This document shows, one piece after another, positions 1 to 9,405 of a DNA stretch of 64,000 nt (positions within the stretch are counted from its first letter, which is position 1; the number at the start of each line of letters is the position of its first letter). Origin of the DNA: Ferirhizobium litorale (GTDB lineage: Bacteria > Pseudomonadota > Alphaproteobacteria > Rhizobiales > Rhizobiaceae). The stretch lies in assembly GCA_030028905.1 (NCBI GenBank), contig JALDYZ010000009.1:122766-186765 (forward strand), in the 5' to 3' direction. The translations under genes and the position numbers were made by a program. The notes below the pieces were generated by a model. It made no database searches and was not told the DNA's origin. It worked only from the letters and a program-made list of their open reading frames with translations.

Positions 1-751
1 TATCGCGGGCGAAAACCGGCATCAGCGCTACGGCACCGCCGAGCAGCACCGCAAACAGATCGAGCGAGATGGCACCGAGCACGACCTTCTCCGACCAGAT
101 GAACCGAAAGCCGGCGAGCACCATGCTCCAGCTCTTCGGTTCCAACTGGCTGCGCTGGACCGGCTTCTCGATCATCAGGATCAGCGCCGCAGCGGCAACC
201 AGCAAGGCGAGCGCCACCGAATAGGCGACCGTCGCACTCAAACCGTAGAGCAGGCCTCCGGCCACCGGACCGACGATCGAAGCCGTCTGCCACGAGGAGG
301 AATTCCAGGCGATCGAATTGGCGAGGTCCTTTTCCGGCACCAGGTTCGGCGCCAGCGACTGGACGGCCGGCCCCATGAAGGCGCGCTCGATGCCGAAGAC
401 CAGTAGGATGCCGAACACCGGCCACGGCGAGAAGGCGCCGGCGATCGTCAGCCCGAGAAGCGCAGAAGTACAGAGCCCGCCGACGACCAGGCATATCGCC
501 GTGATCGCACGCCGGTTGTAGCGGTCGGCGACCGATCCGGTCACCAGCATCAGCACCAGCGAGGGCATGAACTGAAAGAGGCCGATGAGGCCGAGATAAA
601 TGGTGCTGCCGGTCTCGTCATACATCTGCCAGCCGACAGAGACGCTGACGATCTGGATCGCGAATGCCGCCAGAAACCGCGAGAAGAAGAACCGCGCATA
701 GGAGGCATGCCGAAATGCAGCGAAACGGTCACCGGTTGCGGGGACTGACAT
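1..751 (-). CDS. MFS transporter, DHA3/EntS-like (partial, C-terminus off window)
   Basis: Reading leftward from ATG at 749-751, an open frame of 250 codons runs off the left edge without a stop, so only the N-terminal part is seen. It is a hydrophobic major facilitator superfamily protein. The loop motif GSVADRYNRR at residues 72-81 matches the MFS motif A between helices 2 and 3. The opening FRHASYARFFFSRF and the WQMYDETGST segment after helix 1 are typical of the MFS_3/EntS-type exporters (inner membrane, proton-driven efflux of siderophores or drugs). Substrate cannot be told. The gene is divergent from yggT. The start fits the family and no earlier in-frame ATG is evident. Confidence 0.85.
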   Translation of the reverse strand, partial: MSVPATGDRFAAFRHASYARFFFSRFLAAFAIQIVSVSVGWQMYDETGSTIYLGLIGLFQFMPSLVLMLVTGSVADRYNRRAITAICLVVGGLCTSALLGLTIAGAFSPWPVFGILLVFGIERAFMGPAVQSLAPNLVPEKDLANSIAWNSSSWQTASIVGPVAGGLLYGLSATVAYSVALALLVAAAALILMIEKPVQRSQLEPKSWSMVLAGFRFIWSEKVVLGAISLDLFAVLLGGAVALMPVFARD

Positions 752-891
752 GGATTGGACTTTCCAGTATCGATTGGCTCGAACCCGGAAAGGCCGGACC
801 ATTAAACATGATTTGCGGGTGCGCAGCGGCGGCACTTGCCCGTTAAGTCGCCAATGTCTACATGTCTGTCAACAACGAAATGGAGACACGC

Positions 892-1182
892 ATGCTCGCG
901 CTCTTTCAAACCATCGATCTGGCACTCAACCTCTATACGTGGCTTCTGATCGCAAGCGCCATATTTTCTTGGCTCTACGCATTCAACGTGATCAATTCCG
1001 GCAACCAGTTCGTCAACTCCGTCGGCCGCTTTCTCTACAACATCACCGAACCGGCGCTGCGGCCGATCCGCCGTTTCCTGCCGGATCTCGGCGGCATCGA
1101 CATTTCGCCGATCATCCTGCTGCTGATCATCTTCTTCGTCCGCTCGCTGATGTGGAACAGCATCTACCCCATCTTCGCTTGA
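892..1182 (+). CDS. YggT family membrane protein
   Basis: A 96-residue integral membrane protein with two hydrophobic stretches (about residues 8-30 and 68-90) and the conserved YggT segment [24 protein letters not shown] between them. The family is widespread, linked by genetics to osmotic tolerance and by gene neighbourhood to division or cofactor genes, but its biochemical role is unsettled. The frame is open from an ATG at 862, but I chose 892 because GGAG sits seven bases upstream there and the protein then has the usual family length. It stands alone, divergent from the MFS gene and convergent with ppa. Confidence 0.88.
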   Translation: MLALFQTIDLALNLYTWLLIASAIFSWLYAFNVINSGNQFVNSVGRFLYNITEPALRPIRRFLPDLGGIDISPIILLLIIFFVRSLMWNSIYPIFA

Positions 1183-1303
1183 GGCGGCCGGCTCGCTGAT
1201 CTGACGCGAGCTTCGCCCTGCGGTTCCGGAATGGGAAGGGCGAACAGGGCGCTGGTCCATGTCTCGCGAAAAACGTCTGGCATCGCGAAGTCTCCCGTAT
1301 CGG

Positions 1304-1319
1304 TGTTTCCCGGGAAACA
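1304..1319. other. 16-bp perfect palindrome resembling the ParB site parS
   Basis: TGTTTCCCGGGAAACA is perfectly self-complementary and lies between yggT and ppa, just beyond the ppa terminator. It matches the widely conserved chromosomal parS consensus TGTTTCACGTGAAACA at 14 of 16 positions, and the two differences are symmetric (A to C and T to G), so dyad symmetry is kept. The central TTTCCCGGGAAA is also the core of the Noc site of Firmicutes, a ParB paralog. Function as a ParB site is inference. Confidence 0.4.
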
Positions 1320-1325
1320 GCACGC

Positions 1326-1360
1326 AAAAAATCCTCCGGATCGATGGCGATCCGGAGGAT
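1326..1360 (-). terminator. Rho-independent terminator of ppa
   Basis: A perfect 13-bp stem (1331-1343 with 1348-1360, loop ATGG) is followed on the minus strand by TTTTTGCG. It lies 37 bases beyond the ppa stop codon. The plus-strand side is followed by TGTCTTTG, so weak bidirectional action for yggT is possible. Confidence 0.85.
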
Positions 1361-1396
1361 TGTCTTTGTCGTCCTGATGTTCGGCTGAAGACCCGA

Positions 1397-1933
1397 TCAG
1401 GCCTTCTTAGCCTTGGCGCGCTCGATCGCCTCGACGATGAGCTTTTGAGCCTCGACTGCATCCTTCCATCCGAAGATCTTCACCCACTTGCCGGGTTCCA
1501 GATCCTTGTAGTGCTCGAAGAAGTGCTCGATCTGCTTCAGGGTGATTTCCGGCAGGTCGGTATAGTTGCTGACCTTGTCGTAGCGCTTCGTCAGGTGTGC
1601 GGACGGAACGGCGATGATCTTTTCGTCCTGGCCGGAATTGTCTTCCATCATCATGACGCCGATCGGACGGACATTGATGACGCAACCCGGAACCAGCGGA
1701 CGGGTATTGCAGATCAGCACGTCGATCGGATCGCCATCATCGGAAAGCGTGTGCGGCACGAAGCCGTAATTGCCCGGATAGGTCATCGGCGTGTAGAGAA
1801 AGCGGTCGACGACCAGGGTACCGGCTTCCTTGTCCATCTCATACTTGATCGGGTGGCCGCCGACGGGAACCTCGACAATCACGTTTACGTCTTCCGGCGG
1901 GTTCTTGCCGATGGAAATGGCGTCGATGCGCAT
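1397..1933 (-). CDS. ppa: Inorganic pyrophosphatase (family I)
   Basis: Soluble cytoplasmic enzyme that hydrolyses pyrophosphate to two phosphates, pulling nucleic acid, protein and lipid synthesis forward. At 178 residues it has the normal length of bacterial family I enzymes. The signature D-G-D-P-I-D at residues 66-71 supplies metal-binding aspartates, and the YPGNYGFVP strand at 52-60 is also conserved. The frame is open 20 codons further upstream, but ATG at 1931-1933 has GGGAGA six bases before it and gives the family N-terminus MRIDAI. Single gene with its own terminator. Confidence 0.97.
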   Translation of the reverse strand: MRIDAISIGKNPPEDVNVIVEVPVGGHPIKYEMDKEAGTLVVDRFLYTPMTYPGNYGFVPHTLSDDGDPIDVLICNTRPLVPGCVINVRPIGVMMMEDNSGQDEKIIAVPSAHLTKRYDKVSNYTDLPEITLKQIEHFFEHYKDLEPGKWVKIFGWKDAVEAQKLIVEAIERAKAKKA

Positions 1934-2093
1934 AGCATTCTCCCATGCTGGTCTGAGAAATCTGGCGCTGAGATAATCAGAAACATGCCGCAACGCAACA
2001 ACGCTTTAGCTGCAAAGCAAATATTCACGAAAGGCGAAATTTGCTGCCTGCGCACAAACGCAGCCATCGGTGCAGAAACAGGCCCGAGCGGCC

Positions 2094-2600
2094 CTATCTC
2101 CAGATGAAGCCGATCTTCTTCAGCGAGGTATCGCCGAACGTCTCCATGCCCTCCGCAAAGTCGAGGCCGCCATTGGAGCGAAAGAAGCGGTCGGCATGCT
2201 CGCTGTCTTCGAGGCACCAGACGACGAGGCCATTGCAGCCGAGCGATTTAAGAAGGCGGCGCGCCTCGCCGAAGAGCAGCCGGCCTAGGCCGATGCCCTG
2301 ATATTCGGGACGCAGGTAGAGTTCATACACCTCGCCCTCCTGCGGCAGCGCGCGGGCACGATTGAGGCCGAGGGTCGCATAGCCGGCTATCGTCCCGGCC
2401 ACATCGACGACCAGAAGCGTTGCCGGCCCCTTGGTGGCCTTCCGCCACCAGGTCTCGCCGCGCCGCTCGATCATCTGCATGAGCGGACGGTGCGGGATGA
2501 TGCCTGCATAGGTATGCTGCCATGCGAGACGATGCGCCTCGGAGATCGCTCGCGCATCGTGCGGTTCGGCCCGCCGGACATCAATCGACAACGTTTTCAT
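2094..2600 (-). CDS. GNAT family N-acetyltransferase
   Basis: A 168-residue GCN5-related acetyltransferase. Motif A, which binds the pyrophosphate of acetyl-CoA, is visible as LRPEYQGIGLGRLL at about residues 96-109 (Q/R-x-x-G-x-G). The N-terminal RRAEPHDARAISEAH block is the usual alpha-1 entry of RimI-like members. The substrate is unknown. The start is ATG at 2598-2600. Its upstream gap carries overlapping CtrA-type boxes and a GANTC site, so transcription may be cell-cycle timed (inference). Confidence 0.85.
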   Translation of the reverse strand: MKTLSIDVRRAEPHDARAISEAHRLAWQHTYAGIIPHRPLMQMIERRGETWWRKATKGPATLLVVDVAGTIAGYATLGLNRARALPQEGEVYELYLRPEYQGIGLGRLLFGEARRLLKSLGCNGLVVWCLEDSEHADRFFRSNGGLDFAEGMETFGDTSLKKIGFIWR

Positions 2601-2687
2601 AACGCTACTCTAGGTTCCGTTGCGGCTGATTCACCATCCCTTAATGTTGCCATTTGGTAAATTGCCCACAGACTTTACTTGTGGATG

Positions 2688-2714
2688 CTAACCAAAAGTT
2701 AACGCCTTTTTAAC
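2688..2714. promoter_or_regulatory. Overlapping CtrA-type boxes upstream of the GNAT gene
   Basis: Three half-sites are spaced exactly 11 bp apart: CTAA (2688-2691), TTAA (2699-2702) and TTAAC (2710-2714). This forms one perfect TTAA-N7-TTAAC and one CTAA-N7-TTAAC CtrA box. A GATTC (GANTC, CcrM methylation) site lies at 2628-2632. The boxes are about 90-115 bases upstream of the GNAT start and downstream of typA. Confidence 0.5.
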
Positions 2715-2750
2715 GAATGCGACAAGTCCCACAAAAGACGAACCCGCAAA

Positions 2751-2776
2751 TAAAAGACCCGGCGCAAGCGCCGGGG
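2751..2776 (-). terminator. Rho-independent terminator of typA
   Basis: An 8-bp GC stem (CCCGGCGC 2758-2765 with GCGCCGGG 2768-2775) is followed on the minus strand by TCTTTTATTTG. It lies 33 bases beyond the typA stop. Confidence 0.75.
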
Positions 2777-2808
2777 CTCCGATATCAGAAATGAAATCCG
2801 AGACTTGA

Positions 2809-4629
2809 TCAGCCCGCCATGCGGGACTTTTCGAAGCGCTTGCGATCGTTCGGATCGAGGTAGAGCTTACGAAGGCGGATCGACTTCGGCGTCACCTCGA
2901 CGAGTTCATCGTCCTGGATCCAGGAAAGCGCCCGGTCGAGTGTCATCCGGATCGGCGGGGTAAGCTTGACCGCCTCGTCCTTGCCGGACGCGCGCATGTT
3001 GGTGAGCTTCTTGCCCTTGAGCACGTTCACTTCGAGGTCGTTGTCGCGGGTATGGATGCCAATGATCATGCCGGCATAGACCTTCTCGCCGGCATCGATG
3101 ATCATCGGGCCACGGTCTTCCAGATTGAACATCGCGTAGGCGACAGATTCACCGGCGTCGTTCGACAGGAGGACACCCTGCACGCGCCCGCCGATCTCGC
3201 CTTTGTAGGGCTGGTAGTCATGGAACAGACGGTTCATCACGGCAGTGCCGCGGGTGTCCGTCAACAGTTCGGACTGATAGCCGATCAGGCCACGGGTCGG
3301 CGCGAAGAAGACCAGGCGAACGCGGTTGCCACCCGAGGGGCGAAGCTCGACCATCTCGGCCTTGCGCTCCGACATCTTCTGGACGACCACGCCGGAATGC
3401 TCTTCATCGACGTCGATGACGACTTCCTCGATCGGCTCGAGCATCTGTCCGCTTTCATCCTTGTGCATGACGACGCGCGGACGCGACACGGCAAGCTCGA
3501 AGCCTTCGCGACGCATGGTCTCGATCAAGACCGCCAGTTGCAGTTCGCCACGGCCGGAAACATAGAAGGAGTCCTTTTCGGAGGATTCCTCGATCTTCAG
3601 GGCGACGTTGCCTTCGGCTTCCTTGAACAGACGATCACGGATGACACGCGAGGTGACCTTGTCACCTTCGGTGCCGGCAAGCGGGCTGTCGTTGACGATG
3701 AACGACATGGTGACCGTCGGCGGGTCGATCGGCTGCGCCTTCAGCGCTTCGGACACCGACGGATCGCAGAACGTGTCGGCGACAGTGCCCTTGGAAAGCC
3801 CGGCGATGGCGACGATATCACCCGCATGGGCTTCTTCGATCGGCTGGCGCTCGATGCCGCGGAATGCGAGGATCTTGGAGATGCGGCCGGTCTCAAGCAG
3901 CTTACCGTCCTGACCCAGTACTTTGACGGCCTGGTTCGGCTTGATCGAACCGGAATGGATACGGCCGGTGATAATGCGGCCGAGGAAGGGGTTCGCTTCG
4001 AGGATCGTGCCGATCATGCGGAACGGGCCTTCGGCGACGGTCGGCTCCGGAACATGTTTCAGCACCAGATCCAGCAGCGGTGCCATGCCCTCGTCCTTCG
4101 GGCCTTCCGGATTGACGTTCATCCAGCCATTGCGGCCCGAACCGTAGAGGATCGGAAAGTCGAGCTGTTCGTCGGTCGCGTCGAGATTGGCGAACAGGTC
4201 GAATACCTCGTTCAGCACTTCCTCGTGACGGCCATCGGGACGGTCGATCTTGTTGATCGCGACGATCGGCTTAAGGCCGACCTTCAGCGCCTTGCCGACG
4301 ACGAACTTGGTCTGCGGCATCGGCCCTTCCGAGGAGTCGACGAGCACGATCGCGCCATCGACCATCGACAGGATGCGCTCGACTTCCCCGCCGAAGTCGG
4401 CGTGACCGGGTGTGTCGACGATATTGATGCGGTGGCCCCTCCACTCGACCGACGTCGCCTTGGCAAGAATGGTGATACCACGCTCTTTTTCGAGGTCGTT
4501 GGAATCCATCATGCGTTCTGCGACGCGCTGGTTTTCACGGAAGGAACCGGACTGCTTCAGGAGTTCGTCGACAAGCGTGGTCTTGCCATGGTCGACGTGC
4601 GCGATGATCGCGATATTGCGAATGGACAT
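2809..4629 (-). CDS. typA: Translational GTPase TypA/BipA
   Basis: A 606-residue EF-G-like GTPase that binds the 70S ribosome and aids 50S assembly and stress adaptation, especially in cold and in host interaction. G1 is AHVDHGKT at residues 10-17, the G2 threonine lies in the RGITI segment, G3 is DTPGHADF and G4 is NKID. The beta-barrel, EF-G domain III/V-like and BipA-specific C-terminal domains follow, ending in [17 protein letters not shown]. Length is normal. Single gene with its own terminator. Confidence 0.97.
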   Translation of the reverse strand: MSIRNIAIIAHVDHGKTTLVDELLKQSGSFRENQRVAERMMDSNDLEKERGITILAKATSVEWRGHRINIVDTPGHADFGGEVERILSMVDGAIVLVDSSEGPMPQTKFVVGKALKVGLKPIVAINKIDRPDGRHEEVLNEVFDLFANLDATDEQLDFPILYGSGRNGWMNVNPEGPKDEGMAPLLDLVLKHVPEPTVAEGPFRMIGTILEANPFLGRIITGRIHSGSIKPNQAVKVLGQDGKLLETGRISKILAFRGIERQPIEEAHAGDIVAIAGLSKGTVADTFCDPSVSEALKAQPIDPPTVTMSFIVNDSPLAGTEGDKVTSRVIRDRLFKEAEGNVALKIEESSEKDSFYVSGRGELQLAVLIETMRREGFELAVSRPRVVMHKDESGQMLEPIEEVVIDVDEEHSGVVVQKMSERKAEMVELRPSGGNRVRLVFFAPTRGLIGYQSELLTDTRGTAVMNRLFHDYQPYKGEIGGRVQGVLLSNDAGESVAYAMFNLEDRGPMIIDAGEKVYAGMIIGIHTRDNDLEVNVLKGKKLTNMRASGKDEAVKLTPPIRMTLDRALSWIQDDELVEVTPKSIRLRKLYLDPNDRKRFEKSRMAG

Positions 4630-4758
4630 ATTTTCAGGTCTCTGGGGCTGAGGCGCAAAAATGGGGCAGGCGCCTTGTTTCTATGGCGCGCTCATACCCT
4701 GTTTTTCGCGATTGCGAAAGGGGAAATGATATTGCAGCCGTCGCGGCGGCCGCGATTC

Positions 4759-6333
4759 TCAACTGATCCTCGCCGGATCGAGCGTCGTACGCCACAACTC
4801 ATTGTCGTCGCGATCCATCAATTGTACCGTCATCTGATCGCTAACGCAATCGATATCGACGAGGCCGAAGAACTGCAGCCCCGCCGACGGCGGCAGGTTG
4901 GAATCGACGCCGCCGCCCGAGGCCTTGATGAACCGCACCTCGGGCCCGAACGTCATGTCCAGCTCCTTCGGACCATAGGTGCCGGAGTGCAACGGACCGG
5001 ACACGAACTCCCAGAACGGCAGGAAGTCCTTGAAGGTGGCGCGGGCAGGATCGTAGCGGTGGGCGGCGGTGTAGTGGACATCCGCGGTCAGCCAGACCAT
5101 GTTGTGAATGGCATTGTCCCTAATGAAACGCAGCAGGTCGGCGAATTCGAGTTCGCGGCCAAGCGGGTTGCCGTCGTCACCGTTGGCAATGCCCTCCGCT
5201 CCCCTGCGGTTTGCATAGTCGTCCCAGATGACAAGCCCGACAGGCAGGTCGCAGGCGACAACCTTCCAGATCGCCCGCGATTTTAACAGTTCCTGTTTCA
5301 GCCAGGCAACCTGTCGCTCGCCGAGAATGCGCGACTGCGAGGAAAGTTCCGGGTCAAGACTATGATCGTTGGGGCCGCGATAGGTTCGGAGATCGACGAA
5401 GAAGACGTCGAGCAACGGTCCGTAGTTCACCTTTCGATAGAGCCGCCCGGCCTCGCAGGGATTGTAGGAGATCGGCGTCATCTCGTGGAACGCCCGGCCC
5501 GCCTTCAGCGACAGCGAACGGACCGACTTGTCCTTGTAGCGGTCGTCGCCGCTGAGATCAGTCGACGGCGACCAGTTGTTCAGGACTTCATGGTCATCCC
5601 ACTGGTGGAAGACCGGGCAGTTGGCATGAAGCTCGCGCACATGCCGGTCGAGCAGGTTGTACTTCCACTGGCCACGAAACTGGTCGAGCGTCTGGGCGAT
5701 GTCGCGCTTCTCGTCGGTGACGATGACATTGCGCCAGGTACCGCCGTCGCGAAGGCGGATCTCGTCCGGCATCGGATTGTCGGCATAGATCGTATCGCCT
5801 GAATGGATGAAGAAATCCGGCTGGTGCCGGGCGATCGTCGAGTAGGTCTTCATGCCCGTTTCGTCGATGCCCCAGCCCTGCCCTGCCGTGTCGCCCGACC
5901 AGGCGAAGCGCACGTCGCGGCGCACCGCCGGCGCCGTGCGGAAGCGCCCGGTCACGGGCTCGGAGACGAGGTTCACGTCCTGCATGTCCTCGGCGACGAA
6001 GCGGTAGAAGATCTCCTGGTCAGGCGGCAGGTACTTGAGCAGCCGCTTGACCGCGAAGTCGCTGTCCGGTCCTGCCTCGATCGTCGGGAGGCGGACGGTC
6101 TCGGCGAAGCTCTCGGTCGTGGAATATTCGAGCTTGAGCCGCGCCGGCCTGTCAGTCCGGGTCCAGACCACGCCGGTCAACGCATCGACGTCGCCCGATT
6201 GCACGCCGGAGGTAAAGAGCGGCCGGTTGCTGCCCCGGGCATAGTAGGGCATGGCCAGGCTGACGGCGGAGAATGCGCTGACCGCGCCGATCGATGACAG
6301 AAAGCGCCGACGGGTGAACTGGGCGACATTCAT
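4759..6333 (-). CDS. PhoD-type alkaline phosphatase, Tat-exported
   Basis: A 524-residue secreted metallophosphoesterase of the PhoD family, releasing phosphate from phosphomonoesters or diesters in the periplasm or outside. The N-terminus carries a twin-arginine signal (TRRRFLSS at residues 7-14 followed by a hydrophobic stretch). Metal-site segments are visible, including SGDTIYADNP and QWDDHEVLNNW, with ADVHYT further on. The frame is open 18 codons upstream, but ATG at 6331-6333 has GGAGGG upstream and places the Tat motif correctly. I saw no convincing PhoB box in the 131-bp gap before it. Confidence 0.9.
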   Translation of the reverse strand: MNVAQFTRRRFLSSIGAVSAFSAVSLAMPYYARGSNRPLFTSGVQSGDVDALTGVVWTRTDRPARLKLEYSTTESFAETVRLPTIEAGPDSDFAVKRLLKYLPPDQEIFYRFVAEDMQDVNLVSEPVTGRFRTAPAVRRDVRFAWSGDTAGQGWGIDETGMKTYSTIARHQPDFFIHSGDTIYADNPMPDEIRLRDGGTWRNVIVTDEKRDIAQTLDQFRGQWKYNLLDRHVRELHANCPVFHQWDDHEVLNNWSPSTDLSGDDRYKDKSVRSLSLKAGRAFHEMTPISYNPCEAGRLYRKVNYGPLLDVFFVDLRTYRGPNDHSLDPELSSQSRILGERQVAWLKQELLKSRAIWKVVACDLPVGLVIWDDYANRRGAEGIANGDDGNPLGRELEFADLLRFIRDNAIHNMVWLTADVHYTAAHRYDPARATFKDFLPFWEFVSGPLHSGTYGPKELDMTFGPEVRFIKASGGGVDSNLPPSAGLQFFGLVDIDCVSDQMTVQLMDRDDNELWRTTLDPARIS

Positions 6334-6464
6334 CCGAGAGGGTCCCTCCACTTGAGCAACGGGAGAATCATCTCTCCCGAGGCGCAAGTTTCAGGTGGCG
6401 AATGTCAGCAGCTTGAAGAATTCGTTACGGTTTCCCGAAACTTATGCGACGTTTCGATAACATC

Positions 6465-8528
6465 TCACGCCGCCAGCCCCTTCTTCGCCAGCATTGCATC
6501 CGGGCTCGGCAGCTTGCCCCGGAATGCCTTGTAGGCGTCTTCCGGATCGATCGATCCGCCGACCGAATAGATGTTGTCCCTGAGCCTCTCGGCCATTGCC
6601 GGATCGAAGGCATTGCCGGTTTCCTCGAAGGCGGCGAATGCATCCGCATCCAGTACCTCCGACCACATGTAGGAGTAGTAGCCGGCCGAGTACCCGTCGC
6701 CGGCGAAGACGTGCTGGAAATGGGGGCTGGCGTGACGCATGACGATCGACGGCGGCATGCCGATGTCCTTCAGCACCTCAGCCTGCACCGCCATCGGGTC
6801 TTCGACCGCGTCGCGGGTGTGGAAGGCCATGTCGACCAGCGCCGAGGAGGTAAACTCGACGGTGGCGAAGCCGGCATTGAAGGTGCGGGCCGCGAGCACC
6901 TTGTCGAGCAGCGCCTGCGGCATCGGCTCGCCGGTCTCGTAGTGGACGGCATAGGTCTTCAGGATCGCCGGAACGGTCAACCAGTGCTCGTAGAGTTGCG
7001 ACGGCAGCTCTACGAAGTCGCGCGATACGCCGGTGCCCGAGACCGTCGGATAGGTGACGTTCGACAACATGCCGTGAAGCGCATGGCCGAACTCGTGGAA
7101 GAGCGTGCGCGCATCGTCGAGCGAGAGAAGAGCCGGCTTGCCTTGCGCCGGCTTTGCGAAATTGCAGACGTTGTAGATGATCGGGATTTCGCCGGTCGCG
7201 CCGTTCTTGAGCGGCAGCTTGTGCTGCGACTGGAACGAACTCATCCACGCGCCGGAACGCTTCGACGAACGGGCGAAGTAGTCGCCGAGGAACAGCGCCT
7301 TGAGATCGCCAGCCTTGTCGCGGATCTCGAATACCCGCACGTCCGGATGATAGGCGGGGACATTCTTCGTCTCGCTGGCAGTGATGCCGAAAAGCCGGCT
7401 TGCGACGTCAAAGCAGGCTTCGATGACCTTTTCCAATTGCAGATAGGGTTTCAGTTCGGCCTCGGAGAAGTTGAACTTGCGGGCGCGCAGCTTCTCGGCG
7501 TAGTGGCGCCAGTCCCAGGGCATGACCTCGTGATTGCGTCCCTCTTCGGCGATGAGCGCGGCGAGATCGCCCTCCTCCTCTCGGGCGCGGGCGACGGCCT
7601 TGTCCCAGACCTGCCGCAAGAGGCCGTTCACCGCCTCCGGCGTCTTCGCCATGGTGTTGTCGAGCTTGAGGCCGGCATAGTTTTCATAGCCGAGCAGCTT
7701 CGCCTTTTCGGCGCGAAGGGCGAGCGTTTCGCGGATGATCTCGCGATTGTCGATCGCACCGCCATTGGCGCCGCGCGCCACCCAGGCATTGAACGCCTGC
7801 TCGCGCAGGTCGCGACGCTCGGAGAAGGTCAGGAACGGCTCGATGATCGAGCGCGACAGGGTGACGGCAAACTTGCCTTCCTCGCCGCGTTCGCGCGCCG
7901 CCGCCGCCATTGCGTCCTTGAGGAAGGTCGGGATGCCTTCGAGATCGACGTCGTCACCCAGGAACAACACCCAGCCGCTCTCGTCGGCGAGCACGTTCTG
8001 CCCGAAGCTGGCGCCGAGGCCGGCGAGCTTCTCGTTGATCGCGGCCAGCCGCTCCTGCTGCGGTTTTTCGAGCTTGGCTCCCGACTTCACAAACCCCTTC
8101 CAGTGGCGTTCCAGCACCCGCGTCTGCTCGACGGTCAGGCCCAGGGCTTCGCGACCCTCCCAGAGCGCATCGATACGGGCAAAGAGCTCGGCGTTCATGC
8201 CGATCTTGGAGTAATGCCGCGACATCTTCGGCGCGATCTCGCGCTCCAGCGTCTTGATGACATCGTTGGTATGCGCCCCCGCCCGGTTCCAGAAAACGGC
8301 CGAAACCCGCGACAGGCCGTCGCCGGCCGTTTCCAGCGCCACGATGGTATTGGCGAAGGTCGGGGTGTCCGGGTTGTTGGCGATCGCGTCTATTTCCGCC
8401 TCGTGCTCGGCAAGGACGATATCGAAGGCCGGGGCAAAATCTCCGTCATCGATTTGATCGAAACGGGGCAGCCCGCGATGCCCGTTCCATTCGACGAGGG
8501 CGGGATTGATCTTGGCGGATGACGGCAT
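6465..8528 (-). CDS. M3 family metallopeptidase (oligopeptidase A / Dcp-like)
   Basis: A 687-residue zinc peptidase of family M3, cytoplasmic, which trims short peptides. The catalytic motif HEFGHALHG is at about residue 476, with the third ligand glutamate in the following FVELPS segment. Length and the late-domain VFAGDGYSAGYYSYMWSEVLDADAF are standard for the OpdA/Dcp group. Whether it is an endopeptidase (OpdA) or a dipeptidyl carboxypeptidase (Dcp) cannot be settled by eye. AAAGGA precedes the ATG. Confidence 0.93.
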   Translation of the reverse strand: MPSSAKINPALVEWNGHRGLPRFDQIDDGDFAPAFDIVLAEHEAEIDAIANNPDTPTFANTIVALETAGDGLSRVSAVFWNRAGAHTNDVIKTLEREIAPKMSRHYSKIGMNAELFARIDALWEGREALGLTVEQTRVLERHWKGFVKSGAKLEKPQQERLAAINEKLAGLGASFGQNVLADESGWVLFLGDDVDLEGIPTFLKDAMAAAARERGEEGKFAVTLSRSIIEPFLTFSERRDLREQAFNAWVARGANGGAIDNREIIRETLALRAEKAKLLGYENYAGLKLDNTMAKTPEAVNGLLRQVWDKAVARAREEEGDLAALIAEEGRNHEVMPWDWRHYAEKLRARKFNFSEAELKPYLQLEKVIEACFDVASRLFGITASETKNVPAYHPDVRVFEIRDKAGDLKALFLGDYFARSSKRSGAWMSSFQSQHKLPLKNGATGEIPIIYNVCNFAKPAQGKPALLSLDDARTLFHEFGHALHGMLSNVTYPTVSGTGVSRDFVELPSQLYEHWLTVPAILKTYAVHYETGEPMPQALLDKVLAARTFNAGFATVEFTSSALVDMAFHTRDAVEDPMAVQAEVLKDIGMPPSIVMRHASPHFQHVFAGDGYSAGYYSYMWSEVLDADAFAAFEETGNAFDPAMAERLRDNIYSVGGSIDPEDAYKAFRGKLPSPDAMLAKKGLAA

Positions 8529-8624
8529 CTGAACGTCCTTTGATAGGGTGTGTTGGCGGCTCCAATATAGGAAAGGCCGACCTCGTTTGGTATGGAGGTT
8601 GTATCGACTACGACGAAGGCAAAT

Positions 8625-9266
8625 TCAGGCCCTGCGCCAGCCGATCAGGCCCGGAGCCGCGTGCAGGAAAGCCTGGACCGCGAACCCGATGAAGAGAACG
8701 CCGGAAAGGCGGACGATCGCCAGTTCATGTGCGCGGTAGAACTTCCGCACGAACCGCGCGCCGATGATGGCGATCAGGATGATGTCGGCAACCAGGAAAC
8801 CGCAGAAGGAAACGCCCAGGAGCAGCGGCAGCGCCTCGAAGTCGAGCGCATCGGCCGAACCCGCCAGGAGCGCCGTGAAGGTCGCAAGCGCCACCGGATA
8901 ACCCTTGGGATTGGTCAGCCCAAAGATCAGTCCTCGGCGCAGCGGCTTCTCCACCACGTAGAGCGCCTCGCCGTCGCCTCGCGGCTTGGCGCGCACCGCC
9001 GACCAGCCGATCCAGGCGAGATAGCAGCCGCAGAGCACGCCAAGGACATCGAAGACTGTCGTGCCGATGGTCTTCGCGCCGACGATCGCCACCAGGGCGA
9101 GGGCCGACCAGACGAGGTCGCCGGCGAGATGGCCGCCCATGAACAGCGCTCCGGCCTTCCTGCCTTGCCCGGCGCCGATGCCGAGCAGGGCAAGAAACGC
9201 CGGACCGGGTATGAGCACGTAGAACAGGGCCGCCAGGAAAGCGCCTAGAACAAGGGTGTAAGACAT
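8625..9266 (-). CDS. LysE family translocator
   Basis: A 213-residue, highly hydrophobic inner-membrane exporter of the LysE/RhtB type, with about six predicted helices. The diagnostic N-terminus has PGPAFLALLGIGAGQGRKAGALFMGGHLAGD (residues about 20-50), and GLTNPKGYPVALATF comes later (NPK motif). Members export amino acids or other small zwitterions; the substrate is unknown. It is divergent from the MarR gene, so the palindrome between them could control both. Confidence 0.88.
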   Translation of the reverse strand: MSYTLVLGAFLAALFYVLIPGPAFLALLGIGAGQGRKAGALFMGGHLAGDLVWSALALVAIVGAKTIGTTVFDVLGVLCGCYLAWIGWSAVRAKPRGDGEALYVVEKPLRRGLIFGLTNPKGYPVALATFTALLAGSADALDFEALPLLLGVSFCGFLVADIILIAIIGARFVRKFYRAHELAIVRLSGVLFIGFAVQAFLHAAPGLIGWRRA

Positions 9267-9365
9267 CGCAGATCACCGGGAGTGGAACTGCCCCGACTGT
9301 AGAGGCCGCTGGGTGGCCGTCAAGGCCCACAGCTGGGAGTTTCGGCTTGAACTGTGTCCAAAAAA

Positions 9366-9386
9366 TTAATAAGGCAGGCTTATTAA
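9366..9386. promoter_or_regulatory. Inverted repeat, likely MarR operator
   Basis: Perfect 8-bp arms TTAATAAG (9366-9373) and CTTATTAA (9379-9386) with a 5-bp spacer GCAGG lie 19 bases before the marR start codon. AT-rich dyads of about 20 bp are typical MarR-family operators, so autorepression is likely. The same site may affect the divergent lysE gene. Confidence 0.6.
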
Positions 9387-9405
9387 AAGCGACAACTGGA
9401 AAATC

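Noticed and set aside
3052..5286. 744-codon open frame antisense to typA and the PhoD-type gene
   Set aside because: High-GC antisense shadow; the protein is low-complexity in Asp/Arg/His/Val, and the opposite strand encodes two clear enzymes.
6360..6379. CGGGAGA/TCTCCCG hairpin before the PhoD-type gene as a terminator for the M3 peptidase
   Set aside because: No U tract on the minus strand; it may be only part of the promoter region.
6444..8522. 692-codon frame antisense to the M3 peptidase
   Set aside because: Same GC-driven shadow; no recognisable domain and the sense strand carries a complete catalytic motif.
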